A DNA stretch of 64,000 nucleotides from HTCC2207 sp002685195 (GTDB taxonomy: Bacteria; Pseudomonadota; Gammaproteobacteria; Pseudomonadales; Porticoccaceae), in the NCBI GenBank assembly GCA_051201675.1, contig CP179212.1:682001-746000 (forward strand), written 5' to 3'. Positions 8,398 through 16,446 of the stretch are shown here, piece by piece; position 1 is the first letter of the stretch; each line of letters opens with the position of its first letter. The position numbers were made by a program, and so were the translations under genes. Below the pieces are notes generated by a model that saw only the letters and a program-made list of their open reading frames with translations, ran no database searches and was not told the origin of the DNA.

Positions 8398-9024
8398 TTG
8401 TTCTTTCCTAATAAATTTTTGTTCATCCATATCCCTAAAACTGGCGGCTCTAGCCTCGAGCATGCTATTGCTAGTAATTATCTCGAGGGTGAACAGGAAG
8501 GGAATATTGAGAGGATGGCTTACCGTGAGTTTACCGTGCATGGCCATTTTGAACAGCGAGAAAAAGGCAATGGTGGCCATCCCCATAGTTTTATCAAAGA
8601 TTACGCGGAGCATCTTAATATTGAAGACTATTACAAGTTTGTTGTTTTAAGGAATCCCTTTGAACAGGTGGTTAGCCTGTACAACCAAATTCGAGTGTCT
8701 GCCAATATTCCCTCTCTGGAGCATTTTATTCTTGGTGAAAAAAATTTCACCATGAAGCAGGTAGATCATTATATTGATCAATATAAATTTACACATATTG
8801 ATGGAGAGTTAATGGTGGACAAGATATTTGTGTTTGACCGTTATCACGAAGCTCAGAATTTTGTAGAAGACAAGTTTCATTTAAAAATCGATAGAGACAA
8901 GAAACTGTGGAAAACTAAGTACACCGGAGAGTCTCTGTCGGTGGAGGCCAAAACGCATTTCGAAAGCGTCTACCATCAATCTATCGAGATTTATAACCAG
9001 TTTTTATCTAAAAATACCGCCTAA
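8398..9024 (+). CDS. small sulfotransferase-family protein
   Basis: A 208-residue protein of the carbohydrate-type sulfotransferase family, which moves sulfate from PAPS to an acceptor. The 5'-phosphosulfate loop is FLFIHIPKTGGSSLE (about residues 8-22) and the 3'-phosphate motif is VVLRNPFEQVVSLYNQ (about 82-97). It is short but has both cofactor motifs and no signal peptide or membrane segment. Start TTG 8398 is chosen because AAGGA lies 10 nt upstream and an in-frame stop lies at 8374-8376; there is no earlier ATG. A terminator-like hairpin follows. It is a single-gene unit after tRNA-Val, and the acceptor, perhaps a surface glycan, is unknown. Confidence 0.85.
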   Translation: MFFPNKFLFIHIPKTGGSSLEHAIASNYLEGEQEGNIERMAYREFTVHGHFEQREKGNGGHPHSFIKDYAEHLNIEDYYKFVVLRNPFEQVVSLYNQIRVSANIPSLEHFILGEKNFTMKQVDHYIDQYKFTHIDGELMVDKIFVFDRYHEAQNFVEDKFHLKIDRDKKLWKTKYTGESLSVEAKTHFESVYHQSIEIYNQFLSKNTA

Positions 9025-9158
9025 TCATGCCTATAGATAATGACTTTTCCAGCACCTAAGTTTGGTGGATCATTGATCCATCCAGAAGGCAGAGACTCCT
9101 ACGATATTGATTTTAACTACCGATTTTAATAGGTGTATATTAAGCCGCGGGTCACACT

Positions 9159-9180
9159 GGAACGGGTGGTTCCCTTTTTT
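9159..9180 (+). terminator. probable rho-independent terminator
   Basis: A 5-bp stem GGAAC/GTTCC (9159-9163 with 9169-9173) is followed by CTTTTTT. It lies 135 bases after the sulfotransferase stop and before the dipeptidase gene. Confidence 0.55.
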
Positions 9181-9312
9181 CAACTAGCAAAAACAATCTT
9201 CAATTTAAGAATAGCTTCGTTCGCATCATGGATCTAAGTAATGCTCCCAAACTTTTTGGTTTTAGTTATGATGGGGCATCAAAAAACTATTTAGTACCGA
9301 AAGGATATCTTA

Positions 9313-10485
9313 ATGCTTAAAAAAATGGCAACCTCATTAGGCTTGATTGTTGTGCTTGGGGCGATTGTCGCCATGATTTTTGGACCAGCCGCGGTTGAGA
9401 AACAAATGAATGCTGTTTCTGAGCATGAGTCTTTCGAGGTCTCCGATAGAGCTAAAAAGCTTCATGGAAGTCTTATAGTGGGCGATTGGCATGCTGATAG
9501 TGCTCTTTGGGATCGTGATTTAGCTAAGCAGTATGATTATGGTCATGCGGATATTCCGAGAATGCAACAAGGCAATATGGCCTTGCAGATGTTCACTACG
9601 GTGACAAAATCTCCTTCTGGACAAAATTATGAGCGCAATGAAACGAGCGCTAGGGATAATATTACGTCCTTGGCGATACTCCAGGGCTGGCCGATAAAAA
9701 GTTGGACGAGCTTGGCAGAACGAGCCATCTTTCAGGCCGAAAAAATTCGTGATTTGGCAGAACGTGATCCTGAAAACTTCATGTTAATTGAGTCGCAAGC
9801 GGATCTAGGACAATGGTTAGAAAAGAGAGCAACAAACCCGCTATTAATTGGAGGACTAATTGGTACTGAAGGGTCTCATGCGTTGGATGGCGATCTAAGT
9901 AATGTCCAACGATTGTATAACAAAGGCTTTAGGATGATGAGTCTTCATCATTTTTTTGATAACGAATTAGGTGGCTCATTGCACGGGACCACTGGCAAAG
10001 GTCTAACAGATTTTGGCCGCCAGGCGATTAGTGAGATGCTTCGTCTGGACATCATTATCGATGTTTCACACTCCTCCGAGCAAGTGGTTAAAGATGTACT
10101 AGAGATCAGCAGTCAACCTCTAGTGGTGAGTCATACAGGCTTTAACGGCCATTGCTCCTCTGCGCGTAACATCAGCGATAGCTTAATGGAGGCAATCGCC
10201 CGCAAGGGAGGGCTAATTGCTGTTGGCTTTTGGGAAGGGGCGGTTTGTGATAATACCCCTAAATCAGTTGCTCAAGCGATCGAGTATGGTATTGGTCTTG
10301 TCGGGGCAGATCATGTTGCTTTGGGTTCAGATTTTGACGGGGCGATTAAACCTGGATTTGATAGTTCAGAGCTTATAGCAATCACTCATGAGCTACTTGA
10401 GCTTGGTGTGAGTGAGGAACATATTAAGTTGGTGATGGGGGAAAATATGCTCGTCTTTCTTCAAGGGAATCTAGCTAAACATTAG
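9313..10485 (+). CDS. membrane dipeptidase (peptidase family M19)
   Basis: A 390-residue renal-dipeptidase-like zinc enzyme that cleaves dipeptides, in bacteria often of mixed D/L type. The N-terminal hydrophobic stretch (about residues 5-27) is a signal anchor or signal peptide. Metal ligands appear in order: WHAD (about 58-61), the bridging Glu in GTEGSHALDG, His in DVSHSS and His in VVSHTGF, then the conserved Asp in LGSDFDGA. Length fits the family. The start is ATG 9313 with AAGGATAT just upstream. It is a single gene between a terminator-like hairpin and the pilin cluster. It probably acts in the periplasm on peptides or peptidoglycan fragments. Confidence 0.92.
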   Translation: MLKKMATSLGLIVVLGAIVAMIFGPAAVEKQMNAVSEHESFEVSDRAKKLHGSLIVGDWHADSALWDRDLAKQYDYGHADIPRMQQGNMALQMFTTVTKSPSGQNYERNETSARDNITSLAILQGWPIKSWTSLAERAIFQAEKIRDLAERDPENFMLIESQADLGQWLEKRATNPLLIGGLIGTEGSHALDGDLSNVQRLYNKGFRMMSLHHFFDNELGGSLHGTTGKGLTDFGRQAISEMLRLDIIIDVSHSSEQVVKDVLEISSQPLVVSHTGFNGHCSSARNISDSLMEAIARKGGLIAVGFWEGAVCDNTPKSVAQAIEYGIGLVGADHVALGSDFDGAIKPGFDSSELIAITHELLELGVSEEHIKLVMGENMLVFLQGNLAKH

Positions 10486-10610
10486 ATTGATCCTTTGACC
10501 ACACTATATGGCCAAAATTTCTAGAATGTGATCCAAGCCAAATATTTTATCTAATCAAAGTCATATCCTATCGGAGAGGAATAAAAAGTTACCGCACGGA
10601 GGCGGAATAT

Positions 10611-11123
10611 ATGAGTCCTCAGCGACAGGGGTTCTCACTTTTTGAAATGCTGATTTGCATTAGCATTCTCTCCATCTTATTGTTTATTTCACTTCCTTCA
10701 ATGACTTCCATGACCTCAAATCAGAGAGTTTCGACCCAGATTACACAAATTCGCCAAGCTCTATATTTAGCAAGAAGCTTAGCGGTAACTCAGGGGCAGG
10801 TTTGGAAAGTATGTTTATTGGACGTTTCCAATTCATGCGTCAAAGAGGGTGGGAAATCATTAGTCGTCTTTCGAGATGATAATAATGATCATCAATTAAA
10901 CAGCAATGAGACAGTTAAGAAAACATCAGAAATAAGGGGGGTCAAAATAAAACTTTCGGCCTCTAATCGGACCTACATGCGCTTTAAAATAACTGGAGAA
11001 TCAAAAGAATCAGGTAGCTTTAAGGTATGTCTTGTGGATTCAATGAAGATTTATGGTGGTAAAGTGATAATTTACAGAAGTGGACGTGTACGAGTGTCCA
11101 TGGATCAATTTAGCAATTGTTAG
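10611..11123 (+). CDS. FimT/GspH-type minor pseudopilin (first copy)
   Basis: A 170-residue type IV pilin-like protein. The short leader MSPQRQG ends at the prepilin peptidase site G/FSLFEML, with Glu at mature position 5, followed by a hydrophobic helix. The C-terminal half resembles the GspH/FimT domain, with LAVTQG and a cysteine-bounded stretch. Such minor pilins prime assembly at the pilus tip. A GGAGG site sits 8 nt before the ATG. It opens a run of six pilin genes in one direction, with a 175-bp gap to the next. A second GspH-like gene lies 600 bp downstream. Confidence 0.87.
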   Translation: MSPQRQGFSLFEMLICISILSILLFISLPSMTSMTSNQRVSTQITQIRQALYLARSLAVTQGQVWKVCLLDVSNSCVKEGGKSLVVFRDDNNDHQLNSNETVKKTSEIRGVKIKLSASNRTYMRFKITGESKESGSFKVCLVDSMKIYGGKVIIYRSGRVRVSMDQFSNC

Positions 11124-11298
11124 TTATGATTTTGCTAAATGTAGTTTTTTCCATTCCGAACAGATGTTGTGTCTAAATATGTGACACGGTACTCATTTTT
11201 GAAAAATTCCCAATGCAGATTCGTAGTTTTTTTTGCCTCAAACTGGAAAAATAGGAGAATGAATTGGATTGCTAGTTTAGAAAGCTTGGATTTACGAC

Positions 11299-11730
11299 AT
11301 GACTATCCGCAGATGGTGTTTTGGCTTTACGTTAATTGAGCTAATGGTATGCATCGCCATTATGGCTCTGCTCGTTTCATTAGCGTACCCCAGTTACCAA
11401 CAGTATGTGATTAGAGCTAACCGTGCGGCAGCACAACAGTTTTTGATGGATGCGGCCAGTGTCCAGCATCAGTATTTACTCGCTAACAATGGTGAGGGTT
11501 ATGCAAGTGAGACGGTGCTTTATGGTGCAACAGGCAATGGCTGTAATAGCTCAGGAGGACTTATTTCTGTGCCCAGTAGAGTTTGTGATTTTTATACTGT
11601 GAGAAATATACTTAGTGGATCTAGCGCCACATTTATAGTCCAAGCGATTCCTAGTTCTGGGAAGATGCAGAATGGAGATGGGACCTTAGAAGTCCATCAC
11701 GATGGCGAAAAAGTTGGTACGTGGGAATGA
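11299..11730 (+). CDS. PilE-like type IV minor pilin
   Basis: A 143-residue prepilin with leader MTIRRWCFG, cleavage before FTLIELM, Glu5 present, a long hydrophobic helix and the PilE-family run SYQQYVIRANRAAAQQFL. Two Cys in the C-terminal part (about 84 and 97) would form the usual disulfide loop. No strong ribosome site precedes ATG 11299. The end overlaps the next gene by ATGA, so the pair is translationally coupled. In related clusters pilE closes the fimU-pilVWXY1 operon; here it comes second. Confidence 0.87.
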   Translation: MTIRRWCFGFTLIELMVCIAIMALLVSLAYPSYQQYVIRANRAAAQQFLMDAASVQHQYLLANNGEGYASETVLYGATGNGCNSSGGLISVPSRVCDFYTVRNILSGSSATFIVQAIPSSGKMQNGDGTLEVHHDGEKVGTWE

Positions 11731-12248
11731 AATCAAAAAAGCTTGGAGACAAAAGATCTCCCTATTTAGATGGCTTTACTCTGTTGGAGTTGTTAATAGT
11801 TATAAGCATCACAGGCATTTTATTGAGCATAACGGTTCCTAGTTACAGCAACTTGGTAAGTCAAAAGAGGGTAGAAGTAGCAGCGAATAGTTTCAAAAGT
11901 GCAGTTGCGTTAGCAGGATCAGAGAGTAGAAAACGAGGAAAGAATGTAAACATAAGGCCAATTGGGTGGGCGGGGAACAACGAATTAACACTGGCTGAAG
12001 GATGGGAGGTTTATTACCAAGAGAGTGGCACGCAGGTAGTGATGAGGCAAGAGCGTCCGTCTGGTAATTTATTAGTAGGTGGTACTGGTAGGAAAGGATT
12101 TTATCTTGCAGGAAAGACAGGACGATTGGGTTCTGGGGCTGAGAAAATTGCATGTTTTTCTGTTTCGAATGACGATGACATCACAAAGTATTCAGTTATC
12201 GTCAATCAGTTAGGTGTGCCTAATAAAAGCACATCAAGTTCATGTTGA
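11727..12248 (+). CDS. FimU/GspH-type minor pseudopilin (second copy)
   Basis: A 173-residue prepilin with an unusually long leader (about 17 residues) ending at G/FTLLELL, Glu5 present. The C-terminal domain is GspH-like: AGSESRKRGKNVNIRP, then beta-rich sequence and two Cys near the end (about 146 and 173). ATG 11727 is chosen because it overlaps the stop of the PilE-like gene (ATGA); GTG 11721 is the alternative. In Pseudomonas FimU is the minor pilin linking the PilVWX tip group to the major pilin; that role is inferred here from position just before pilV. Confidence 0.85.
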   Translation: MKSKKLGDKRSPYLDGFTLLELLIVISITGILLSITVPSYSNLVSQKRVEVAANSFKSAVALAGSESRKRGKNVNIRPIGWAGNNELTLAEGWEVYYQESGTQVVMRQERPSGNLLVGGTGRKGFYLAGKTGRLGSGAEKIACFSVSNDDDITKYSVIVNQLGVPNKSTSSSC

Positions 12249-12274
12249 TTCTATTAAGCTAGGGTGTTTATAAC

Positions 12275-13153
12275 ATGCGAAGATCTGCGGTGATATTTAC
12301 TCATGGCTTCACCTTGATTGAGGTGTTAGTGACCTTAGTTATAAGTGCCAGTGCCTTATTTGGATTTGTCGAACTACAAAATCGTGTTCAAATTACGAAT
12401 ATTGAGGTCACTCAACGAGCCTATGCGACGATGATAGCAAGCAATATGATTGAGCAAATAAAAGCTAACCCAGGAATAGGCGCTGATTGCAATTTAACGG
12501 CATCTTTTGATGTCGGTCAGGGTCATGGCACTTGGAATCATCCGTGTACGTCGGGAAGCAATAGTATTAAAGAGTGGCATAAAGACCTTAGAGGTGTTCG
12601 TGAGAAAATTGGTAACGCTAGAATTGGCGGCATTAAAAATGGTCATGGCTGCATTTACTATACTCCGGCAGTGCCAGCGACAGGAACACCTGCAAAATAC
12701 ACGGTATCAGTCGCATGGAAAGGTTTTCATAAAACTGCTGCAGGTGGAGCGTCAGGAAGTTGCGGTTTTGCTGAGTATGGGGATTCTGGGTACCATCGCC
12801 TGGTGTCTTTAGATGTATATCCTTTGGCATTGCCTGGTTCCTCTGGCTGCTCTGAACAGCCGCCCACAGCGACAATCAATGTGCAACTTACGCAAGCTTG
12901 GGTTAACCAACCAAGTCGAATTCTTAGTCAAGGTCAAGTCCTGCATATTAGCGGAACAGGGCAATATAACGGATCTCTTGTAGTTCGGTCGGGAGCACAT
13001 GTAATAGTTTCAGGTAGTAGTGGAATTTATGGAAGTGTAAATATCAATAGTGGAGGCTATTACTGGAGGACGCCAACCACCGGCTTTACGGGTTCTTTGA
13101 CAATGAATGGCACCGAGCATATTGAGCCAGGGGGGTGTAATTGGTTTACATAA
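12275..13153 (+). CDS. pilV: PilV-like minor pilin with extra C-terminal repeat module
   Basis: A 292-residue protein. Residues 1-190 are PilV-like: leader ending G/FTLIEVL, Glu5, then ASNMIEQIKANP and a conserved VAWKGFH region. From about residue 193 a further 100 residues follow that ordinary PilV lacks: a Ser/Gly/Val-rich stretch with repeating units such as NGSLVVRSGAHVIVSGSSG, YGSVNINSGG and TGSLTMNGTEHI, bounded by Cys near 194 and 289. Evenly spaced short strands and turns suggest a beta-solenoid. PilV sits at the pilus tip, so the module would be displayed. The gene follows the second GspH-like gene by 26 bp. Confidence 0.85.
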   Translation: MRRSAVIFTHGFTLIEVLVTLVISASALFGFVELQNRVQITNIEVTQRAYATMIASNMIEQIKANPGIGADCNLTASFDVGQGHGTWNHPCTSGSNSIKEWHKDLRGVREKIGNARIGGIKNGHGCIYYTPAVPATGTPAKYTVSVAWKGFHKTAAGGASGSCGFAEYGDSGYHRLVSLDVYPLALPGSSGCSEQPPTATINVQLTQAWVNQPSRILSQGQVLHISGTGQYNGSLVVRSGAHVIVSGSSGIYGSVNINSGGYYWRTPTTGFTGSLTMNGTEHIEPGGCNWFT

Positions 13154-13320
13154 ACTCCTGCACCTGGTTCTTCGGATCTCATGTGGTCTAGTACTACTCT
13201 GCTAAGCTCAATGCCCAGTGCCGCGAGCGAAGGGCAGTATTTCTCAGCAACTAGTTAAGCTCTGAGCCACCTGAGTCTTAGGGGTGGGTAGTCTGATAAA
13301 GTAATAGTCGAGTAGACTGT

Positions 13321-14475
13321 ATGATTAAAAGACAATTCGGATTTACATTGATCGAACTAATGATCTCCCTGGCACTTGGGATTGCCATATCTTGGGTTGT
13401 ACTCGATGTTTCTTTAAATGCAATGCGAAATAGTCGCGATATAATAGCTACTGGAGACGTTATCGAAAAAGGCAGATACCTTGCTGCTCTATTGAAGCGA
13501 GAAATTCGGCATGCTGGGTTCTATGGCCGCATTACCAGTGCCAACATTGTTCTTGACCCTGACAATCCTCAAACAGATTGGTGTACTGTTTCACCAACTA
13601 GAAGCCATTTGACTACGCCCGTTTTTGGGTTGAATAATCAAGCGAATCTGTGTAATGGTATAGATCTATTAGATAATTCCGATGTGCTCATGATTCGCCG
13701 AGCCAGCACTACCGTCGCCTCAAGTTTAGCAGCGGCTCAGCACTATATTCAAAGCGATTTTAATGGTGTCATCCTTGCAACGGGTACAGCGGACAACTTT
13801 ACTTTGACAGAAATGGACGGCACCACTGCAGCGCCAATTCGTGAGTTTTATCAGGATATTTACTACGTTGACAGTAATAAGAATTTCAAACGCCGACGTC
13901 TTGTCAATGGTGCAATAGTCGTCGACCCCTTAGTTGAAGGAGTTGATGATTTTCAACTGCAATACGATATTGATACAGACGCTGACAATATTGCGGATAC
14001 GTTTTCTGAGACCCCTGCATTTAACAATTATTCTCATTGGCAAAATGTGAAAGCGGTGTCGGTATCCTTGTTAATCAGTGGAGAGATGGTCAGTCAGCCT
14101 GATACTAAAACATACAATTATGCTGGTAAGTCAAACGTTACTTTTAATGATAAAAGAAAACGGCGGCTGTTCAGTTTTGTAGTTGCGGTTGGCAACCAAC
14201 ATTATGAAACTGTACCAACGAGTACTTGTAGTGGAACAATAGGAGATATGAACAAATCAGGTTCTTATGCATTAACAGGAGACACGGTACTTACCGATGT
14301 AAACCTAAAAGTTGCAGGAGATTTAAACCTTAATGGATATACTCTTACAGTTGCTTGTGGTTCGGTAACAGTATCAGGGAACTTTAATGGGGGCGGAACG
14401 CTAATTCATTGTGGTGCACTTACGGTTACTGGAGCAACACAAAATAACCCAACAATTATACAACAGTGTAATTAA
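13321..14475 (+). CDS. pilW: PilW-like minor pilin with extra C-terminal repeat module
   Basis: A 384-residue protein. Residues 1-300 match PilW: leader ending G/FTLIELM, Glu5, then KGRYLAALLKREIRHAGFYG and the VEGVDDFQLQYD block. After the normal end (about residue 300) come some 80 residues of short repeated strand-like units (LTDVNLKVAGDLNLNG, YTLTVACGSVTVSGNFNG, LIHCGALTVTGA) with paired Cys. This resembles the tail on the neighbouring PilV and has the look of a beta-solenoid. A 167-bp gap separates it from pilV. PilW is part of the tip complex that primes pilus assembly. Confidence 0.86.
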   Translation: MIKRQFGFTLIELMISLALGIAISWVVLDVSLNAMRNSRDIIATGDVIEKGRYLAALLKREIRHAGFYGRITSANIVLDPDNPQTDWCTVSPTRSHLTTPVFGLNNQANLCNGIDLLDNSDVLMIRRASTTVASSLAAAQHYIQSDFNGVILATGTADNFTLTEMDGTTAAPIREFYQDIYYVDSNKNFKRRRLVNGAIVVDPLVEGVDDFQLQYDIDTDADNIADTFSETPAFNNYSHWQNVKAVSVSLLISGEMVSQPDTKTYNYAGKSNVTFNDKRKRRLFSFVVAVGNQHYETVPTSTCSGTIGDMNKSGSYALTGDTVLTDVNLKVAGDLNLNGYTLTVACGSVTVSGNFNGGGTLIHCGALTVTGATQNNPTIIQQCN

Positions 14476-14575
14476 TACCAATAGGCACATTCGGAGGGAT
14501 CTGAGTGTGCCAACTCATTATTATACTAATAAAAAATAATAAATGAGTAAGAGCAAAAAGTGTAAGGAGGTATTT

Positions 14576-15571
14576 GTGCAAAAGAACAAGTCTATGACTT
14601 ATATTAATTTAGGGGTGCAAATGCAGTCCAGTCATCAACAGAGGGGTGCACTGTTACCTCTGACGTTAGTTATTCTGCTAATTGTGACGATATTGGGCGT
14701 TAGCGCTGTCTCATCTACTAATATCGGCTTACAGATTGCAGGAAACCAGCAGCGACAAGATGAAGCTGAGATGGTTGCTGAAAATGCGGTAAATTTTTTA
14801 GTAGAGACCTATCCGTCAACGACGCTACCAACAGGTGCTAATTTTGAGACATTTGGTTTTAGCTTGGGCCAGGGAACTCCAGCGCAGGCGTGCGTTACTA
14901 AAGCTGTTATCGCCGGTTCGGGTACGCCGGGGTCATTAGCGTGCAGTTGGCAAGGCGGAAGCGGCCCAGGGGTGAGAGCTTCAAATTCCACTACTGACCA
15001 TGAAAAATTTAGAAATGGGGCGTCAGGTAAAAGCTGCATGGTGGGGAACTATATTGAAGAGGAACACCCCCATCTACATCATTTGGATGATGATGGCTTC
15101 TCACCCATAGAGCTATGGATTAATGGGGATGTTACTATAACTAAGTGTGGTGGTTGTTTTAAGAATACCCAAGCGACGATCAATTACACAGGCCAAATTA
15201 TTGCGGGTAATAGCGGTACATGTAGTCATGGAAGCGAAACGTATCCAGGTAGTTGGCCCTCAAATATCACGAGAAATAGGGTTACCCAAGCCGAATTTAA
15301 CACTGCCGCAGGCGCAGGGCCCTCAGTTGGCGGTGACTACTACTCCCATATGGAAATCCGTGTTACAGCGACTGACCCAAACTCTGGTGCAACGGCAACA
15401 GCGGTGAAAGGCTTTAAGTATCGAGGTGATGACACCAACTCAACAACCACAGGCTCTCCAAGCAATACAGATTGTGGTGTAGCTGGCACAATGGCCGAGG
15501 TCATCGAGGATTCAGACTTGACGGAAAATGGGCGTAAAAAACTACTCTATTCTTATCTAGAAATTGACTAG
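14576..15571 (+). CDS. pilX: PilX-like minor pilin with Cys/His-rich insert
   Basis: A 331-residue protein. The N-terminal part is PilX-like: RGALLPLTLVILLIVTILGVSAV and LQIAGNQQRQDEAEMVAENAV, with no Glu5, as usual for PilX. The central region is unusual: a stretch rich in His and acids (EEEHPHLHHLDDD, about residues 160-172), then a Cys-rich strand region (INGDVTITKCGGC) similar in style to the PilV and PilW tails. GTG 14576 is taken as the start because a full AAGGAGG lies 5 nt upstream; ATG 14543 and ATG 14621 are in frame. The pilY1 adhesin gene that normally follows is absent; nadE comes next on the other strand. Confidence 0.8.
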   Translation: MQKNKSMTYINLGVQMQSSHQQRGALLPLTLVILLIVTILGVSAVSSTNIGLQIAGNQQRQDEAEMVAENAVNFLVETYPSTTLPTGANFETFGFSLGQGTPAQACVTKAVIAGSGTPGSLACSWQGGSGPGVRASNSTTDHEKFRNGASGKSCMVGNYIEEEHPHLHHLDDDGFSPIELWINGDVTITKCGGCFKNTQATINYTGQIIAGNSGTCSHGSETYPGSWPSNITRNRVTQAEFNTAAGAGPSVGGDYYSHMEIRVTATDPNSGATATAVKGFKYRGDDTNSTTTGSPSNTDCGVAGTMAEVIEDSDLTENGRKKLLYSYLEID

Positions 15572-15575
15572 CAAT

Positions 15576-16406
15576 TTAGTCGTAAACCGTAGCAATGGGC
15601 AACCGCTTATGCCGCGTTTTGGTGTAGGTGGCAATTAACCGCTGTTCTGCCTGGCTAGTGATGTTCTTACCCTCTAGGAAGTCATCAATGTCGTCATAAG
15701 AGAGGCCAAGTACATGCTCATCCTCTTTCTGTGGGCTTAAGCATTCTAAATCTGCGGTGGGCGTTTTATGGACTAACCTATCAGGAGCCCCCATAGTTTT
15801 GGCCAGTAGGCGCACTTGGCGCTTGCTGAGACCAAACAGGGGTGCTAGATCACAGGCGCCGTCGCCAAATTTAGTGTAAAAGCCGGTGATATTTTCTGCC
15901 GAGTGATCAGTTCCTAAAACTAATCCACCCAGTATGCCCGCTATTTCGTATTGCGAGACCATGCGTGCTCGCGCCTTAACATTACCTTTAGCGAAATCAA
16001 TCGCATCATGGTTAGGTAATAATCCATTATCTTCGAGAGTTTCACAAACACTTGCATTAATAGCATTAACACCGTCTGCGATATTCACAGTCAGGCTTAT
16101 ACTTGGCTGTATAAAGCGAAGTGAAACCTGCGCATCTTCCTCATCTTTTTGGATACCGTACGGCAAACGCACCGCGGCAAATCTATAATCAGAGCAGTTG
16201 TGAGCTTTGTTGATGCCATCCACTGCTAGCTGGGCAAGGCGACCACAGGTCGAAGAGTCCACTCCGCCGCTGATACCAAGTACTAGGGTTTTAGCTCCAG
16301 CATTTATAAGTTGGTTTTGAATAAACTCAACTCGACGAGAAATTTCAAAGTTGGGATCTATTACGGGGATTACCCGCATTTCATCGATGATGTCTTGCTT
16401 GTTCAT
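15576..16406 (-). CDS. nadE: NAD synthetase, ammonia-dependent
   Basis: NadE makes NAD from deamido-NAD, ATP and ammonia, the last step of NAD synthesis. At 276 residues it is the short ammonia-dependent form, without the glutaminase domain. The PP-loop LGISGGVDSSTCG lies near residues 42-54, and DHSAENITGFYTKFGDGACDLAP is the conserved substrate region. It lies 40 bp downstream of bamD in the same direction, and its end is 4 bp from the end of the pilX gene, tail to tail. Confidence 0.96.
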   Translation of the reverse strand: MNKQDIIDEMRVIPVIDPNFEISRRVEFIQNQLINAGAKTLVLGISGGVDSSTCGRLAQLAVDGINKAHNCSDYRFAAVRLPYGIQKDEEDAQVSLRFIQPSISLTVNIADGVNAINASVCETLEDNGLLPNHDAIDFAKGNVKARARMVSQYEIAGILGGLVLGTDHSAENITGFYTKFGDGACDLAPLFGLSKRQVRLLAKTMGAPDRLVHKTPTADLECLSPQKEDEHVLGLSYDDIDDFLEGKNITSQAEQRLIATYTKTRHKRLPIATVYD

Positions 16407-16446
16407 TGCGCGGTTCGGCTCACTCTGGGTTTAATAACACTTAATA

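Noticed and set aside
8314..9312. Integrated element behind tRNA-Val
   Set aside because: No integrase, no repeat of the tRNA 3' end and no phage or plasmid genes were found.
9228..9320. 30-codon frame before the dipeptidase gene
   Set aside because: It has no ribosome site, and the peptide resembles nothing and simply runs into the dipeptidase start.
11259..11340. Short frame with AGGAG upstream, possible leader peptide of the pilE-like gene
   Set aside because: The AGGAG is only 1 nt from the ATG, too close to initiate well, and the frame ends inside the pilE-like gene with no further signal.
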